DNA of 64,000 nucleotides from Valencia hispanica (Eukaryota; Chordata; Actinopteri; Cyprinodontiformes; Valenciidae). The stretch lies in assembly GCA_963556495.2 (NCBI GenBank), contig OY747702.1, positions 47,461,786 to 47,525,785 on the forward strand. Direction: 5' to 3'. This document shows positions 11,328 through 22,571 of the stretch, piece by piece. Every line of letters begins with the position of its first letter. Position 1 is the first letter of the stretch. Under the pieces are notes generated by a model. The model made no database searches. It was not told the DNA's origin and saw only the letters and a program-made list of their open reading frames with translations. The position numbers and the translations under genes were made by a program.

Positions 11328-11725
11328 CAGTGGCGGTCCTAGACCATTTGGTGCCCTAGGCGAGCTTGACTGATGGTGCTTCTTGCCCACGAAAAAATAA
11401 GTAATGTCAATTGCACATTTATTTAGATAATGATAGTATAACAATAACAATATAACATGTGCAAAAGAATAAAGCTGTTCAATAATAAATTTACAAAAAC
11501 ATAACGTTTAACTTGAACAGAAGCGCAAAATCTAAGAACAAAAAGTGCTCATAAAAAAATCCAAACAAAATAAATTAACAGTAAAACATTGTGTGCAAAA
11601 TTATATTATATAAAACTGTTGAAAAAAATAAATAGACAAAAACATTATCGCCGCATATTTGGCGCCCCCCACTAGATGGCGCCCTAGGCAAGCACCTGTG
11701 TCGCCTGTAGGAAGGACCGCCACTG
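11328..11725. mobile_element. hAT-type MITE with exact 8-bp target duplication
   Basis: A 398-bp element with terminal inverted repeats cagtggcggtcct, flanked by a perfect 8-bp duplication gtgatagc at 11320-11327 and 11726-11733. An 8-bp duplication and a CAGTGGCGG start are typical of hAT elements. Both ends also contain a related gccctaggc block. The interior is AT-rich and non-coding. The site is inside the Tc1-like remnant, and the host reads through (taacttggtgactagtgatagc then tgttggtttcac) once this is removed. Confidence 0.93.
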
Positions 11726-12000
11726 GTGATAGCTGTTGGTTTCACTGGATTATATTTAGGGGTATCAAAATAGAGGTTTGCTAAATATAAATGGATGGCA
11801 CACTTTTCAGATTTTATTATGTGAAACAAGTTTTTAAATTATGTAACATTTTCCTTCCAGTTAACACCTAACAGCTACTTGGTATTGGTCTATCACATGA
11901 AATTTCAATGAAAATACATTTAAAATATGAGCTGTAGCATAGGAAAATATAAATAAGTTCAGGAGTATAAATTATTTTGCAAACCAATGTTAATCAGTCA

Positions 12001-12230
12001 CTGCGAGGGACTGGATCTTTCCAGGGTGTACCCCACCTCTCAACCTGTGACTGCTGGAGATAGGCACCAGCCCCCCGCAACCTTACATAGGATGTATGGG
12101 TACAGGTAATTGATGCATGGATACAGATAATTAATGGATGGATGGATGGGTACAGATAATTAATGGATGGATGGATGGATGGATGGATGGATGGATGGAT
12201 GGATGGATGGATGGATGGATGGATGGATGG
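12001..12230 (+). mobile_element. SINE family A, 5'-truncated copy with GGAT tail
   Basis: Only the 3' third of the SINE is present (tccagggtgtacc, gactgctggagataggcacc), followed by a partly duplicated tail segment (gggtacagataattaatgg twice) and a long GGAT array. A 14-bp target duplication (atgttaatcagtca) lies at 11987-12000 and 12231-12244. The 5' truncation, the simple-repeat tail and the long target duplication show target-primed reverse transcription. Confidence 0.9.
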
Positions 12231-12232
12231 AT
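12160..12232 (+). repeat. (GGAT)n microsatellite
   Basis: An almost perfect tetranucleotide array, the expanded 3' tail of the SINE copy that precedes it. Confidence 0.95.
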
Positions 12233-12244
12233 GTTAATCAGTCA

Positions 12245-15200
12245 ACAGACAGAATTGCAATGTCTAGCCACCATCACAGCGTTATAATTATTGCAAAAAG
12301 TAGAAAGGGTAGGATAAATCCTCACACTTAAGCTTCACTGAGCTACTTTTGATTCCTTCATTTGGGTGCACCTCATAGAAATAATCTAAAATTGAAATTT
12401 TCTACAGTGACCACTGGGCAAAAACTAAATAATGGTTAATTCTCTGCTTGAGGTGGCATATAGATGAGTAATCATCTGTCATAATCTTTGCAGTGTTTTC
12501 CAGTAATGGAATAGATATTATGTTATTTCTTGCATGATGAGACGTGGTCGGCTCTTCCTTTGATCTTGTGCACTCACCAGGAAGAGGCAGATTAAAAGGT
12601 TTGTGGATTCAAAATAAACCTTGAATTGGTTTGTGGGGAAGCGCTTAAAGTAAGAGAAAAAAGGGAATTAGTTTTATGCAAAACACTGTGGGCATGTGCA
12701 CACGATATTGACAAGTGTATCCAACTCATACAACCCGGTAAACATGCCCGATGCCTTCATTTAAAATGCATTTCCAGGGAAACTGGTACAGATTATTGAA
12801 GGGATCACATGTTACCTGAAAACTCAGACTTCTAGGTTATGCTTTTACATGTGCTTGGAGATCACAGTCCATAAAATAATAAGCATGTATTTTGGTCATA
12901 TTGCTGTGTGGTCAGAGGGAAGATGAGGGCCCTTTTAGTGTAGGCTAAAATCAGGAGAAGGAGTGGGGGGTATTTGAAGTGTGCACATAGAGCTGGGTGT
13001 GATTGGTTAAATCTAGGGCTTCACAGAGGAGTTGCCTCTGGTACACGAAGAGGAGGAGAAGAGATATAATATTTTTCCTGTGGCATTTTTCCCCATACAA
13101 GGAAAAAAAGATGGGCACTGGAGCTAGGCTGGAACGTGATCATAGGCCAGCGCCAGACCAGAGAGCTCCCCATTAAGGTTTTGGGTTATAAACAGCATCT
13201 GTTTCAAATGGGGCTAAGACTACAGGAGCACTGATTCCCATTTCCCGCTGCCTGTTCCATAGATCTGGCACAAAGCATGAAGCCTCTCTTCTTCTCTCCC
13301 CAGCGCTTCCTCCGTCTCATCTCATTGCTTCTCTATTCTCCCCCCTCTTTAGAGTTTTATATGCCTCCTGCTCATTATGGCTCTTTTCTTTTAAAAGAAA
13401 AGGATTTATTTAGTGCATAAAGAGGAAGAAATGATGCTCAGCGCAGCGTAGGCACGTATTCTGGTTTAGGGGTTTTGTGCCTTAATTTATCAACCATTGA
13501 ACTGACAATATAAACCATAAAATTACTAGGATTCTAAATCTAAATCTTTTATTATCTCTTGAAGCACAGAGTAATGAAACCTATTTTACACAGAAACTGA
13601 ATGGCCGCCAGTCAACTGAGAAAAATAGTAGTCATTGCAATTTTTTTAATTATTATTATTTTAGGTTACCAGTTTTTATTTTAAAGTAACTATTACAATA
13701 TTGCCTCATAGTGACTGTCTGACAGCTGGGGTCAGTTTTAAGGATCCTCTGTGAGGCAGGATGTTGCCCTCTGCTGGACAAGTTGTATAAATGTTTGCCC
13801 CAACTTCAATATTCATTCAGTCAAATAAACTGGTGGTTTTGGTTTTGGCTAATGCAGACATCCTAGTTTTAACATATTTTAAAAATATATTTTTTATCAC
13901 AGATTATGATGAAATCATCATTTATAAACAGGTTATTGTGATACTTAAATTGAAATGCAACTACAGTATATTTTGCATCAATTGTTTTACATTCATCCTG
14001 GGACATTAGTACGCTCGCCGCTTGAGACAGGCTTAAGTGTCTTCTGCTGAGAGTAAACAGGAAGTGAGTTATATTTACACCAACTCCTCACTAATCCTTT
14101 CTCTGTGGACTATTATCATTGGGGACAAGCATGAAACTGTTTTTGGCACGTTGCCACTTCAAATAACTATTTCAGTCTGCTTTGTCTTGTTTTAACACCA
14201 ACGGACATCTGGGTCTGGAGGTCGAAAATATCTGACAAATTCTAATATTTAGACAGCTTCATCACCAAAAACGAGCAGTATTGTTTAAATTTGGTGCATT
14301 TATGTTGGTGAGACATAATTTAGTTTTTTTCTTAACTGAATGGGTGGTAAGAGGGTGGAGACAGGCCTTTGTTCCATGCTTTTGGAGCATGTGTGCAGAG
14401 CTCTAAGCCGCACCTATCGAACACTGAGTGGCAGGATTGACGCCCCTGGAGTGAGTGAAGGAGAAACAGGCAGAGAAATAAAGAGTTTCCTGAAAGAATA
14501 AAAAAAATCACTTCTTTGTCTGTGCAGAAATGACATGACACAAAGTTTCTGCTTTGTTCAATGCTTTTTACCATGTGCCAGCTGAGCTGCAAGGGAAATT
14601 TGTGTGGGGGGAGTACGTATGTGTCGTCAGACACTCTTTTACTGTTTTTCTGTCACCCATGTCAAAATGAGCTTTTGCGAAGCACATTTTTTCCCCCCAT
14701 TCACATTTCTTCAAATCAACCAAAAGACTTGGGGAAATAAAAGGACTGCAAACTTAAATGTTTTAAAGGACTTTCTGACAGGTCTACAACATACTAATGG
14801 ATTAGCCATGATGCTTGGCACGAAAGGCTGAGTGAGGACTAGCTTACACTGTCATAGGACACTGTCTGGACAGAGATAGGCCAACAGATGGTCACCTGGA
14901 TTAATGGAGTCAATTAATTTATCTCATTATGTAATTAAGGATGGACCCTGGTGAGTGGAGAGGACTGGAATGTCCTTCCTAAGATGTTAAGCATCTTATT
15001 TTTTCTTACAGAAAAGCTAACTGGAATATCTAAATGTTCATTTTTGCACAGTTTGATTCAAATCTCTTTCTAAAGCCTAAATATCCATGTGTTTCTGTTT
15101 AAAAAAAAGAAGCTTTTTTAGTATATCAAATAATATCTTTATTCCCCCTACTATTTCTTTGGACTCGTAAACTAAATTTAGTGCATTAATTAATATCCTA

Positions 15201-16035
15201 CAATTTTCTGAACAGAGCAGGTAACACTCCACTTTTTGCAGGTTCGGTTTTGTCCACAAGGGGGAGCATTAGTGCAGCACTAGGTTGCACGCACAGAGAA
15301 GATCTGAGGTGAAAGGAGTGTTTCGAGGGCACAGCTGATGAAATGTTGGATCACAGTGTGGAAAGGACGACATGAAAGAGTAGACATCTAACTGTTCACT
15401 GCCTGTTTTCCTTCCCTGAGATCTGGGAACACTTCCACTGCATCTGGATTCAGACAGAATTAAATAGTCGTGATTATGGGGCTTCCTGTGTCATTGCAGT
15501 TGCCTTTCTAAGTGTGTTCTTGTTTTCATTTGAATAACTTGCCTGTAAGTTCTGTATTTACTCATCTGGTGAGGCTTTGTGTCTACTTTCCACCCTGAGA
15601 CAGTAAATGGATGATGTAAGATGCTTTTCTGTCACGAACAATGCAGTCATTTTGAAACTGTGAACAGTTTGCTCATGTTTCAGTTATAAACCTCTCTTCT
15701 GTTGTGATGAAAGTTAACATGTTGAGAAATGCAGGATGAAACAGAAGAATACAGAAACTCAAAACAAGTATTCAAGATTTTACTACTCTACTTTATCTTA
15801 TACTGTTGCCTATAAGAATTGCAAAATGCTTGATAAGCACAATGGTTACTTTACAAAGCATTTCACCAGGAAACTCAATCAGACTTATTAATCATTATTA
15901 TACATAGAGAACGTTTTGTACAATCAAGCAGCTTTTTACCTGCTGTAAAGTGGTTAAAAAAAAAATACAAAGATAACATAAGAAATAGTTACATTAAATA
16001 ATAAAATAACACATATTAGACAAATAGCTCATATT
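12245..16035. other. Unannotated DNA, no gene seen
   Basis: AT-rich, apparently single copy. The longest frame is about 100 codons on the minus strand at 14332-14634 and has no motif. The segment 13020-13400 is less AT-rich and pyrimidine-biased near its end. No repeat was recognised. Confidence 0.5.
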
Positions 16036-16215
16036 AATTCAATTCAGTTCATTTATTTAGCGCCGATTCACAACAGATGTCATCTCAAGGAAATTTATTT
16101 CAGTACAAACATTACAATCAGTTTAACGTTTTAGCTAGTTTACTATTTAAGGAATCCCAGGAGATTGCATGTGAAATGCAAAATTAAGAAAATGCAGTAT
16201 TGTACATGGAATAAG
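16036..16215 (-). mobile_element. LINE 3'-end fragment
   Basis: On the minus strand this reads as the end of a teleost non-LTR element: an ATTCAATTC-type tail, then tagcgccgattcacaacag and gatgtcatctcaagg, the usual terminal hairpin region of a LINE 3' untranslated region. No coding part is present, and the limit near 16215 is approximate. Confidence 0.6.
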
Positions 16216-16619
16216 AAAACACCAGAATAATTAAAATTCTAACACACAGTGCTGACCCAAAATTTAATGATTTCCTAAGCAGAAATGTTATTTTAAGGCA
16301 TATTTTGACAACCAACCGTTGAAAAAAAAAAAAAAAGTTGTTGATCTAATTGCAAACAGTTAAAATGGGGAAGAGATGCGACCCCAGCTCAGACATTAAT
16401 ATAAGATTCCCTTAATATCACTTACAAATAATACAGGTGTTGCTTACTATGTACACAACTAGTACCTTTGCAAGCAGGTTCTGTGTAAATTGAAGTGCTT
16501 TTAACAGACACTCTCCATTCAAGCTGACTGACCCTTAGTTAATTTGCAAAGGAAAATATATCTGTCTGTAGATGTACAAATTTGATAGAGCCATACCCCT
16601 AACGACCTGCTGCTGTAAT
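16216..16619. other. Unannotated DNA
   Basis: Nothing recognised apart from an A tract at about 16322-16335. Confidence 0.5.
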
Positions 16620-16800
16620 TGCAGGAAAAGGTGGTTCCACAAAGTATTACTGAACTCATCTGCAAGCCACACTTTTCAGATTTGTATTAGTGTAAAATGT
16701 GATAACCATGCATTGCTTTCCTTTCACTTGATTTTTTATCTCCTATTTTTGTGTTGTTCTATCATATAATGTCCAAATAAAGTACACTAAAGTTTTTGCA
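16620..16800. mobile_element. Tc1-like family B end fragment
   Basis: Contains aaaggtggttccacaaagta, gccacacttttcagatttgt and gttctatcatataatg in the order of the family B terminal repeat seen at 11.7-11.95 kb. Only the end remains. Orientation is not assigned, because both ends of this family carry the same long repeat. Confidence 0.6.
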
Positions 16801-18241
16801 CTGTAGGTATCAACCCTTTTCAGAAGACCAGGGGGGTCTAGATGGTTTGTAAGGTAAAACCAGTTAAATAGGTTGGACTAAAGCTGTTGTGACTGGGGCT
16901 TGCATCCCGGTCCTTCTCAGCTTTCTTGTGACTGAGTTTTGTACTAACTGTAGTGGAGCTATGGTCCTAAGAGTACCAGAAAGCAGAGCATGGCTATAGT
17001 CACTTTGGCATGTTATGAAAGCATATATCAAAGTCTCTGTGTTGGACTGAGTGACAAACAGACAAACTCTGGCAATATTCTTCAGAGGATCTTATCTGTG
17101 CTAGTTTGACTTAAGAAATAAAGACACTGAATAGCCCAAAACCTCTCAAAAAGAGACTTTGGCGAGACTTTACCCAGCGGGGGGCATGGCCCGTGGGGGG
17201 GGTTATGTCCGGCTGTTGACATTTTGGACCCCCCATGAGGTTGGGGTCACTCGCACAAACTCAAAGACACACACACATACAAGCTTTTAGTAATCTCAGC
17301 TACTCCTATTAATTGCCACTGTGTAATCTCTCAGGGTTTCACACATCCCGAGAGCCGACCCTGTGCTCATTTAATTTAATGTAGGCTAGTGAGAGACGAT
17401 AAGAGGTGGGACAGTAAAGCTGATCTTTCTTGTACACCATTGCCCCCTCCTCACACTTCACTGAAGTCCATCCAGAACAGCATACTGTCTAAGACAGGAC
17501 TAATCTTGACACAAAATCCAGTCTGCTTGCAAACTGTCAAATGTCTAAGAACTATGTTTCATCTGAATCCACTGACCTCTCCTCCTGTTGACCCTGAAAA
17601 GATGACCTTTTGGGAACAACCGGATTAGACAGCCTGGCTAGCCCCCCAGTGTGTCTTTGCAGCCTTGAGTTCCAAGCGATGGAAGCAAAGATCTTACTGT
17701 CATGTGGCTGGTTGGGTGTGTCGCACAGCCCTTAGCTGCATTGCATTTGCTACATCAAAGAGAGATCGGGTTTTGTACTCATCCCAGAGCCAAGCTGGCA
17801 TCTAATGGGGAATTTAGTTCTCACTGGGGAGTGCAGGAAAATAAGGTTAGTGAAGCACACTAGGAGGTTAGAGGGGTGGAGGAGAGGAAAGGAGACAAGG
17901 CGTCATGGGGTGGCACCAAATTTACAAACTGTATTTTTAGCTTGCAGTGTTCAAAGACAGCTAGTGAGGTGCTGTGCTTAAACACATCAGACTTCACTTG
18001 GCATGCAAAACTCATCACAGCTTGAAAGTGTTTACCTGACCCAGGAAGACAGGTTGGAAAGTAAATGTGTCTTCCTGTTTGTTTTTTATCTAAATGATGA
18101 ATGACAAGCGTGTGCACTAACCCCCACATCTCCCTGTGAAGATGTTTTCTGCCGGTGAAATTAAAATATGAGTATGGTACTCTTTCATACAATATTGCAA
18201 TACTTAGATTTTATCACTATTGTCAGTTATAAAAGGGACCA
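16801..18241. other. Unannotated DNA, no gene seen
   Basis: Contains a G-rich patch at 17178-17255. A minus-strand frame at 17860-18192 (110 codons) has no recognisable domain and is probably chance. No host exon identified. Confidence 0.5.
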
Positions 18242-18380
18242 TACACTCGACTTTATTAGGTACATCTGTTTAATGGCTTATTAACACAAATAGGGAATAA
18301 GCCAATTGCATGGCAGCGATTTGCATTTAGACAGCTAGACGTGGTGAGGATGACCTGCTGAAGTTTAAACTGAACATCGC

Positions 18381-19500
18381 AATGAGGAAGAAAGGGAATT
18401 TAAGTGAATTTCAAGGTGGTGCCAGACAGGCTGGTCTGAGTATAGCAAAAACCACCTCACAATCACCATTTAAGTTTACAGAGAGTGGTCTGAAAAAGAG
18501 AACATATCCAGCAAGCAGCAACAGAGCACAACAAAGTCTGAATAAGCAGCACGATCAATGTGAAACTGGGGACATTTAAAAGCATCAACTGGGGGTGTAT
18601 GTCTTATTTGCAGAGACAACTCGTTCCAGAGCTTTGGGGCCAGAAAAAGGATGATTACCTCTCAATTGCCTTTGTGATTTAGGAACCACAGCATCTGGTC
18701 AGCTGACCTAAGGAAACAAGACTGGGATTATAAGGGTGCAGCAGGCTGGACAAAAATGCTGGAGCAAGTCTGTTGAGAACTCTAAAACGGATCCTGAAAT
18801 AAATAGGTAGCTAGTGCAAAAAGGCTAACACCTGAGTGATGTGCTGTCGTTTTATTGTATCAGTGAATCATGCTGCTACATTTTGGACTATTTGAAGTTG
18901 TGACAGAGTGACCTTGTTAATTCTTGTTTAAAAAAAGAGTTACAATAATCCTACCAGGAGGTTATAAAGAGATTTTAAAAGGGCAGTAGCTCAAAGAACC
19001 CATTGCGACAACCAAAGTATGCAGAATACTGTCTCTGAATGTACAACAGATCAGAATTTAAAAGAAAACGAATGCTACAGTTCCCACAGATTCACCAAAA
19101 TGGGACAACATATTAGAAAAGTATTGTCTGTCTGATGACTCTCAATTTCATCTTCAGATATTGTTGTCTAAATTTAGCATAAGCAACATCAATCCATGGA
19201 TCCATCCTGCCCTGTAAGATTGGATATTGTTGCTGACCATGTTTAGTCATAATGATCACAGTGTACCCATCATCTGATTGGCTACTTCCAGCAGGATAAT
19301 GCAGCATGTCACAAAGCTCAAATTGTTTCAAACTGGTGTCTTGAACATAATCTTGAGTTCACTGTATTCCAGTAGCCTCCAAGTTCATTTAATCCACTAG
19401 ACCACTTTAGCATGGACTTGAAGCTGACAAATCTGCAGCAGCTGTGTGACGGCATCATGTTAAGACAAACCAACTCTCCTTTCATTTGATGAATTTATGC
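18381..19500 (+). pseudogene. Tc1-like transposase remnant (family A)
   Basis: The first Met region reads MRKKGNLSEFQGGARQAGLS, the start of a Tc1-type transposase. Its continuation is lost at about 18560. Downstream, 19068-19490 matches the catalytic domain only at nucleotide level, with the QQDNA-like segment around 19290 and repeated frame changes. No protein can be made. Confidence 0.72.
18595..18990 (+). repeat. Interspersed repeat inserted in the Tc1-like copy
   Basis: The block from gacaactcgttccagagctt to gagttacaataatcctacc does not belong to the transposon. It resembles a widespread teleost repeat with that opening and with cattttggactatttgaag. The element class is not identified, and no target duplication was found. 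Confidence 0.5.
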
Positions 19501-19561
19501 CTTGAAAAGTAGTTCTGGAAGTAAAAGTGGGTATTAGCAAAGGTGTGGCTATTGAGTGTAC

Positions 19562-21284
19562 ATTATAACACAACAGAAAGAAAGATTTTGTAATGGACAA
19601 TTCCTCCACTTTGGTTGTAATTAAAGAAAATATGTGTTCAGGACCCGCAATCTTGATTGGGTTTAAGTCTGTACAGAAAAGATACACAGATTAATAGGTA
19701 GGGGGATGTCTCAAGATGAATCTGTTACTTCTGTCAGCAGATGGCAGCATTGTACATCAAATACAATACAGAAAAACAGGAAAATAGTACTAATGGAATT
19801 AATTCGACTTTTTTCAGTGGATGTATTTATATCCAAACCTTGCTTTTTTTGCTGTACAAACACTTTTTGCAGAGGTTTTTTTCAAAGTTCATATAATAAG
19901 AACAAGCATATTTTGACATGAGTCTCCTGGGAGAGTCACCACTTCTGTCCCCTTGTCATTTCTCTCTAGCAGCATATGATCAACACCAATGAAGACCGGT
20001 TTCAAAATATTTTTTGAAGTGTTTCGAGTCCTCTGTTGTAGACACAGTTGCAATAAAGGAACGGTGTGTTTCAGTCGTCTTTTCCCTCAATATCTCACTA
20101 CTTGAGCTGAACAGTCTAAAATTATTGAGAGTTGAAACTTGGACCCCTGAGGCCATTTAGCCCTAAAGAGCCTTTACTTGCTCTTGTATCTTATCACACT
20201 GGCTGGGTAATGACTGCTCAGTGTGAAATGGATCTGCATGATAGGCCTTAACTCTACAGGGAACATTTCCACTTGTGAGGGCTAGCTAAGAGTCTGACTG
20301 TTAAAGTGCTTATACAGACTGTGGCTGGATTGTACCCTTAAAAAGTAAGGACCAAACAAACTCAGGACTTTGATGGAGAGATGAGGTAATATGGTTGAAT
20401 GTGTGCTGAGCCAGAGGTGAAGCTTTAAAACTACTCTGAGAGGCATGTCTAAAAAATATTTGCAAAGAAATATTTAAAGTAATAATGCAATACCTAGAAT
20501 AGTGGGGTTTGGGGTGTTGTGGAATGTTGGCCAGGATTAAAACAGACAGAATGAAATAAGGTTACTCCACATGTTCCATGTGTTACTCATCCATAAACAT
20601 TTAAGGTTTCCATGTGTTTCTTTTAACTGTAGTCAAGTGAATTAACTATATTTATGCAGCACATTTAGTTTTGTTGATGAAAGTACCTTTTTAATGCGAG
20701 CCACATTCACACATGCTGTTTGTTTTTACTGTTTAACAATACAGTACTGTTCCCTATTACTGTACCTCCTCAGACATTCAACTGCATCTAAAACACTACA
20801 GTGTTATTGAAAAAACGTTCATTTTATTAACTCAGCGTATTAAGTTAAGCACATTATATCAATTAATTACACAGACTAATGTTTTCTAGCATTTATTTCT
20901 GTTACTAAAAGTGAATGAAAACATAACATTTAAGATTAAAATATTACATCAAACCAATAAAAAAAACATCTTTAATACAGAAATGTGGGCTTAATGAAAA
21001 GTGTGTTTATTATCTTGCATGTAATTGCTTTTTATCCAACAAAATTACATTTTGCAAACAGTTGAAGGGTTTTCACCTTTTACAATAACCCCACAGTAAA
21101 AAGGAGACTTCATATTTGGGTGTATCATGTTACCTGCTCTCAGCAGTGAAGGAGAGGCCACAAAAATGCTACAAGTTTAATCATCAAAAAGTCATATAAA
21201 AACAGTGATATTCTTAGCTCATTGGTATTGTTAGCTCATTAAGCAAAGTTTGCACACTATGTTATACCAGGAATTGCAAGTCTC
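19562..21284. other. Unannotated DNA, no gene seen
   Basis: AT-rich with only short frames. No repeat recognised. Confidence 0.5.
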
Positions 21285-21288
21285 TTAA

Positions 21289-22567
21289 AGTGCCCCTGGC
21301 ATGAAATGTGCATTTTTTTGAGTTTTTTGGTCATATATTTTGGTTTCCCCAGCCTGCCTATGTTCCCTAAGGGGTTAAAATTACTGATTAGTGTTTCCTT
21401 TGTCCCCGGGTATGTCTGCCTACATAGTGAAATTAGCACTCAGAAACGGGCTGTTTTGCAGTTCGGCATATGACCACACGTTTCGGCATATGACGTCATT
21501 GAGTTCCAGCCAATTACCCCCTTCTCTGAACAACACCCTCCAAGTCCTTCCCCCCGCGGCGCGTGGTGGATATTACGTAAACTTAGTGCGGCGGGCGTAC
21601 GTCATTTCCCCAAACAAATGCATTATTGCAAAAATGGCAGACGAAACAACAGATCTACTCGCAGCGCTCGTCTTTGTGATGTGTGCAATTTTGCACACAT
21701 GGAAATGCTTAAGAGACATCGATGAAAAAGCTGAAAGGAAAATAATGACATTTATACATCATCAATGTGTGCGCTCACCGCGTTCCCTGCCCCTCTCCCC
21801 TTTTCCCCACTGCCCCACACCCCTCCAGCTTTCGCGGAAAATTACCCGACTGTCTGAATGCAAACACCATACTGCGTAAAGTCTGCTCTTGTTACTAGGT
21901 CTTCAGCCGAAAAATTACCGGTAAAGGGTATCCGGACAAAGTCCGTAAGATTGCTTTCAGACACAAAACCAAAACAGACGAAGTCCGGAAAATTACAATT
22001 TTTCATGGCCTGTTTGAAAGGGGCTACACACACACACAGACAACCCCCCCTGCACAATCACGTCTGTCTGGATCACCTGTGTAAGACGTCCTCTACCTTT
22101 CTGCTTCCTCCTCAGGTGCCTCGCGGTCCGGATCAAATTCCAGATCAAATTGAAACGCCATTACAGTCGCCATTACAGTAGCCGATTACTGAGCCATTAC
22201 TGTCGTGGTGAAGCTAGAGACGTAATGAGGACGAATGGATGTGTGGATGGATGATCAAACATTTTATTAGGCCTGTAATTTGTAAAAGGATTATTGTTCA
22301 TCACACAATATAATTAGGCCTAAACCTAATTACATTTCATACATAATATTGAAATTTGGGCAATTTGTGGTGCGCAAATGCATGTCTGTCAATGTTTTAT
22401 CAGATGCGGACGTTAGAGACTCATTTGAAACTAGAGGCGCATGGCTTGGGCCCCGCCCACCAAAACTCGGTCGTTCTGTGCTAATGCTAACAGAAGGGCC
22501 ACCTAGGAACTTAGAGTGTGACTAAAAAGGGCCCAAACGGTCTGGGGAATTTCATGCCAGCTCCACT
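21289..22567. mobile_element. 1.28-kb TTAA-flanked TIR transposon
   Basis: Terminal inverted repeats of 19 bp (left AGTGCCCCTGGCATGAAAT, right complement AGTGGAGCTGGCATGAAAT, 16 of 19 identical) are flanked directly by TTAA at 21285-21288 and 22568-22571. TTAA duplication is used by piggyBac and Kolobok superfamilies. The ends do not start CCC, as piggyBac ends usually do, so Kolobok or an unassigned group is as likely. The interior is more GC-rich than the flanks and contains one short plus-strand frame. No transposase catalytic domain was recognised, so the copy is non-autonomous or strongly deleted. Confidence 0.82.
21634..21879 (+). CDS. Hypothetical 81-residue protein inside the TTAA element
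   Basis: A frame beginning MADETTDLLAALVFVMCAIL at 21634, with a preceding cattattgcaaaa context. The upstream Met at 21391 is in frame but lies in the element's end and is a less convincing start. Residues 8-24 are hydrophobic and residues 25-45 are charged (KCLRDIDEKAERKI). The C-terminal third is Pro/Ser-rich and looks non-coding. It resembles the N-terminus of a transposon-encoded protein that has lost the rest, but I cannot name the family. If real, it may be a first exon. Confidence 0.35.
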   Translation: MADETTDLLAALVFVMCAILHTWKCLRDIDEKAERKIMTFIHHQCVRSPRSLPLSPFPHCPTPLQLSRKITRLSECKHHTA

Positions 22568-22571
22568 TTAA

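Larger units (their letters stand above)
9511..11984 (-). mobile_element. Decayed Tc1-like element (family B), host of two insertions
   Basis: The long terminal repeats of a common teleost Tc1-like family are recognisable at both sides. The left end has tattcacaccccttgaac at about 9525, then gatggaccaagac; the right end has ggtctatcacatgaaatttc at about 11890. Between them the segment 10830-11265 includes gtattcagcccc, caattggattcagatctggg and cttcaagaggttttcttcc, the 3' portion of the minus-strand transposase region. The rest of the transposase is deleted. Two later insertions interrupt it, at 9669-10759 and 11328-11725; removing them restores a continuous element. No intact frame remains. 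Related end fragments occur at 16.6, 29.5, 31.1 and 39.3 kb. Confidence 0.78.
18242..19561 (+). mobile_element. Decayed Tc1-like element (family A), interrupted
   Basis: The left end is tacactcgactttattaggt; the right end is gtggctattgagtgta, close to the inverse of the left. Between them lie segments of the transposase gene on the plus strand: atgaggaagaaagggaattt (start of the reading frame, about 18381), ggtgccagacaggctggtct, and, after an interruption, gctacttccagcaggataat and cacaaagctcaaattg (the second catalytic Asp region, about 19285-19325). The frame is destroyed by indels. An unrelated repeat (18595-18990) sits in the middle. The same family occurs inverted at 24250-24921. Confidence 0.8.

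Noticed and set aside
12160..12232. Regular short repeats that might be a CRISPR array
   Set aside because: A pure tetranucleotide array without spacers, attached to a SINE tail in a fish genome.
17860..18192. 110-codon minus-strand frame as a host exon
   Set aside because: No domain, no splice context, and composition similar to the non-coding surroundings.
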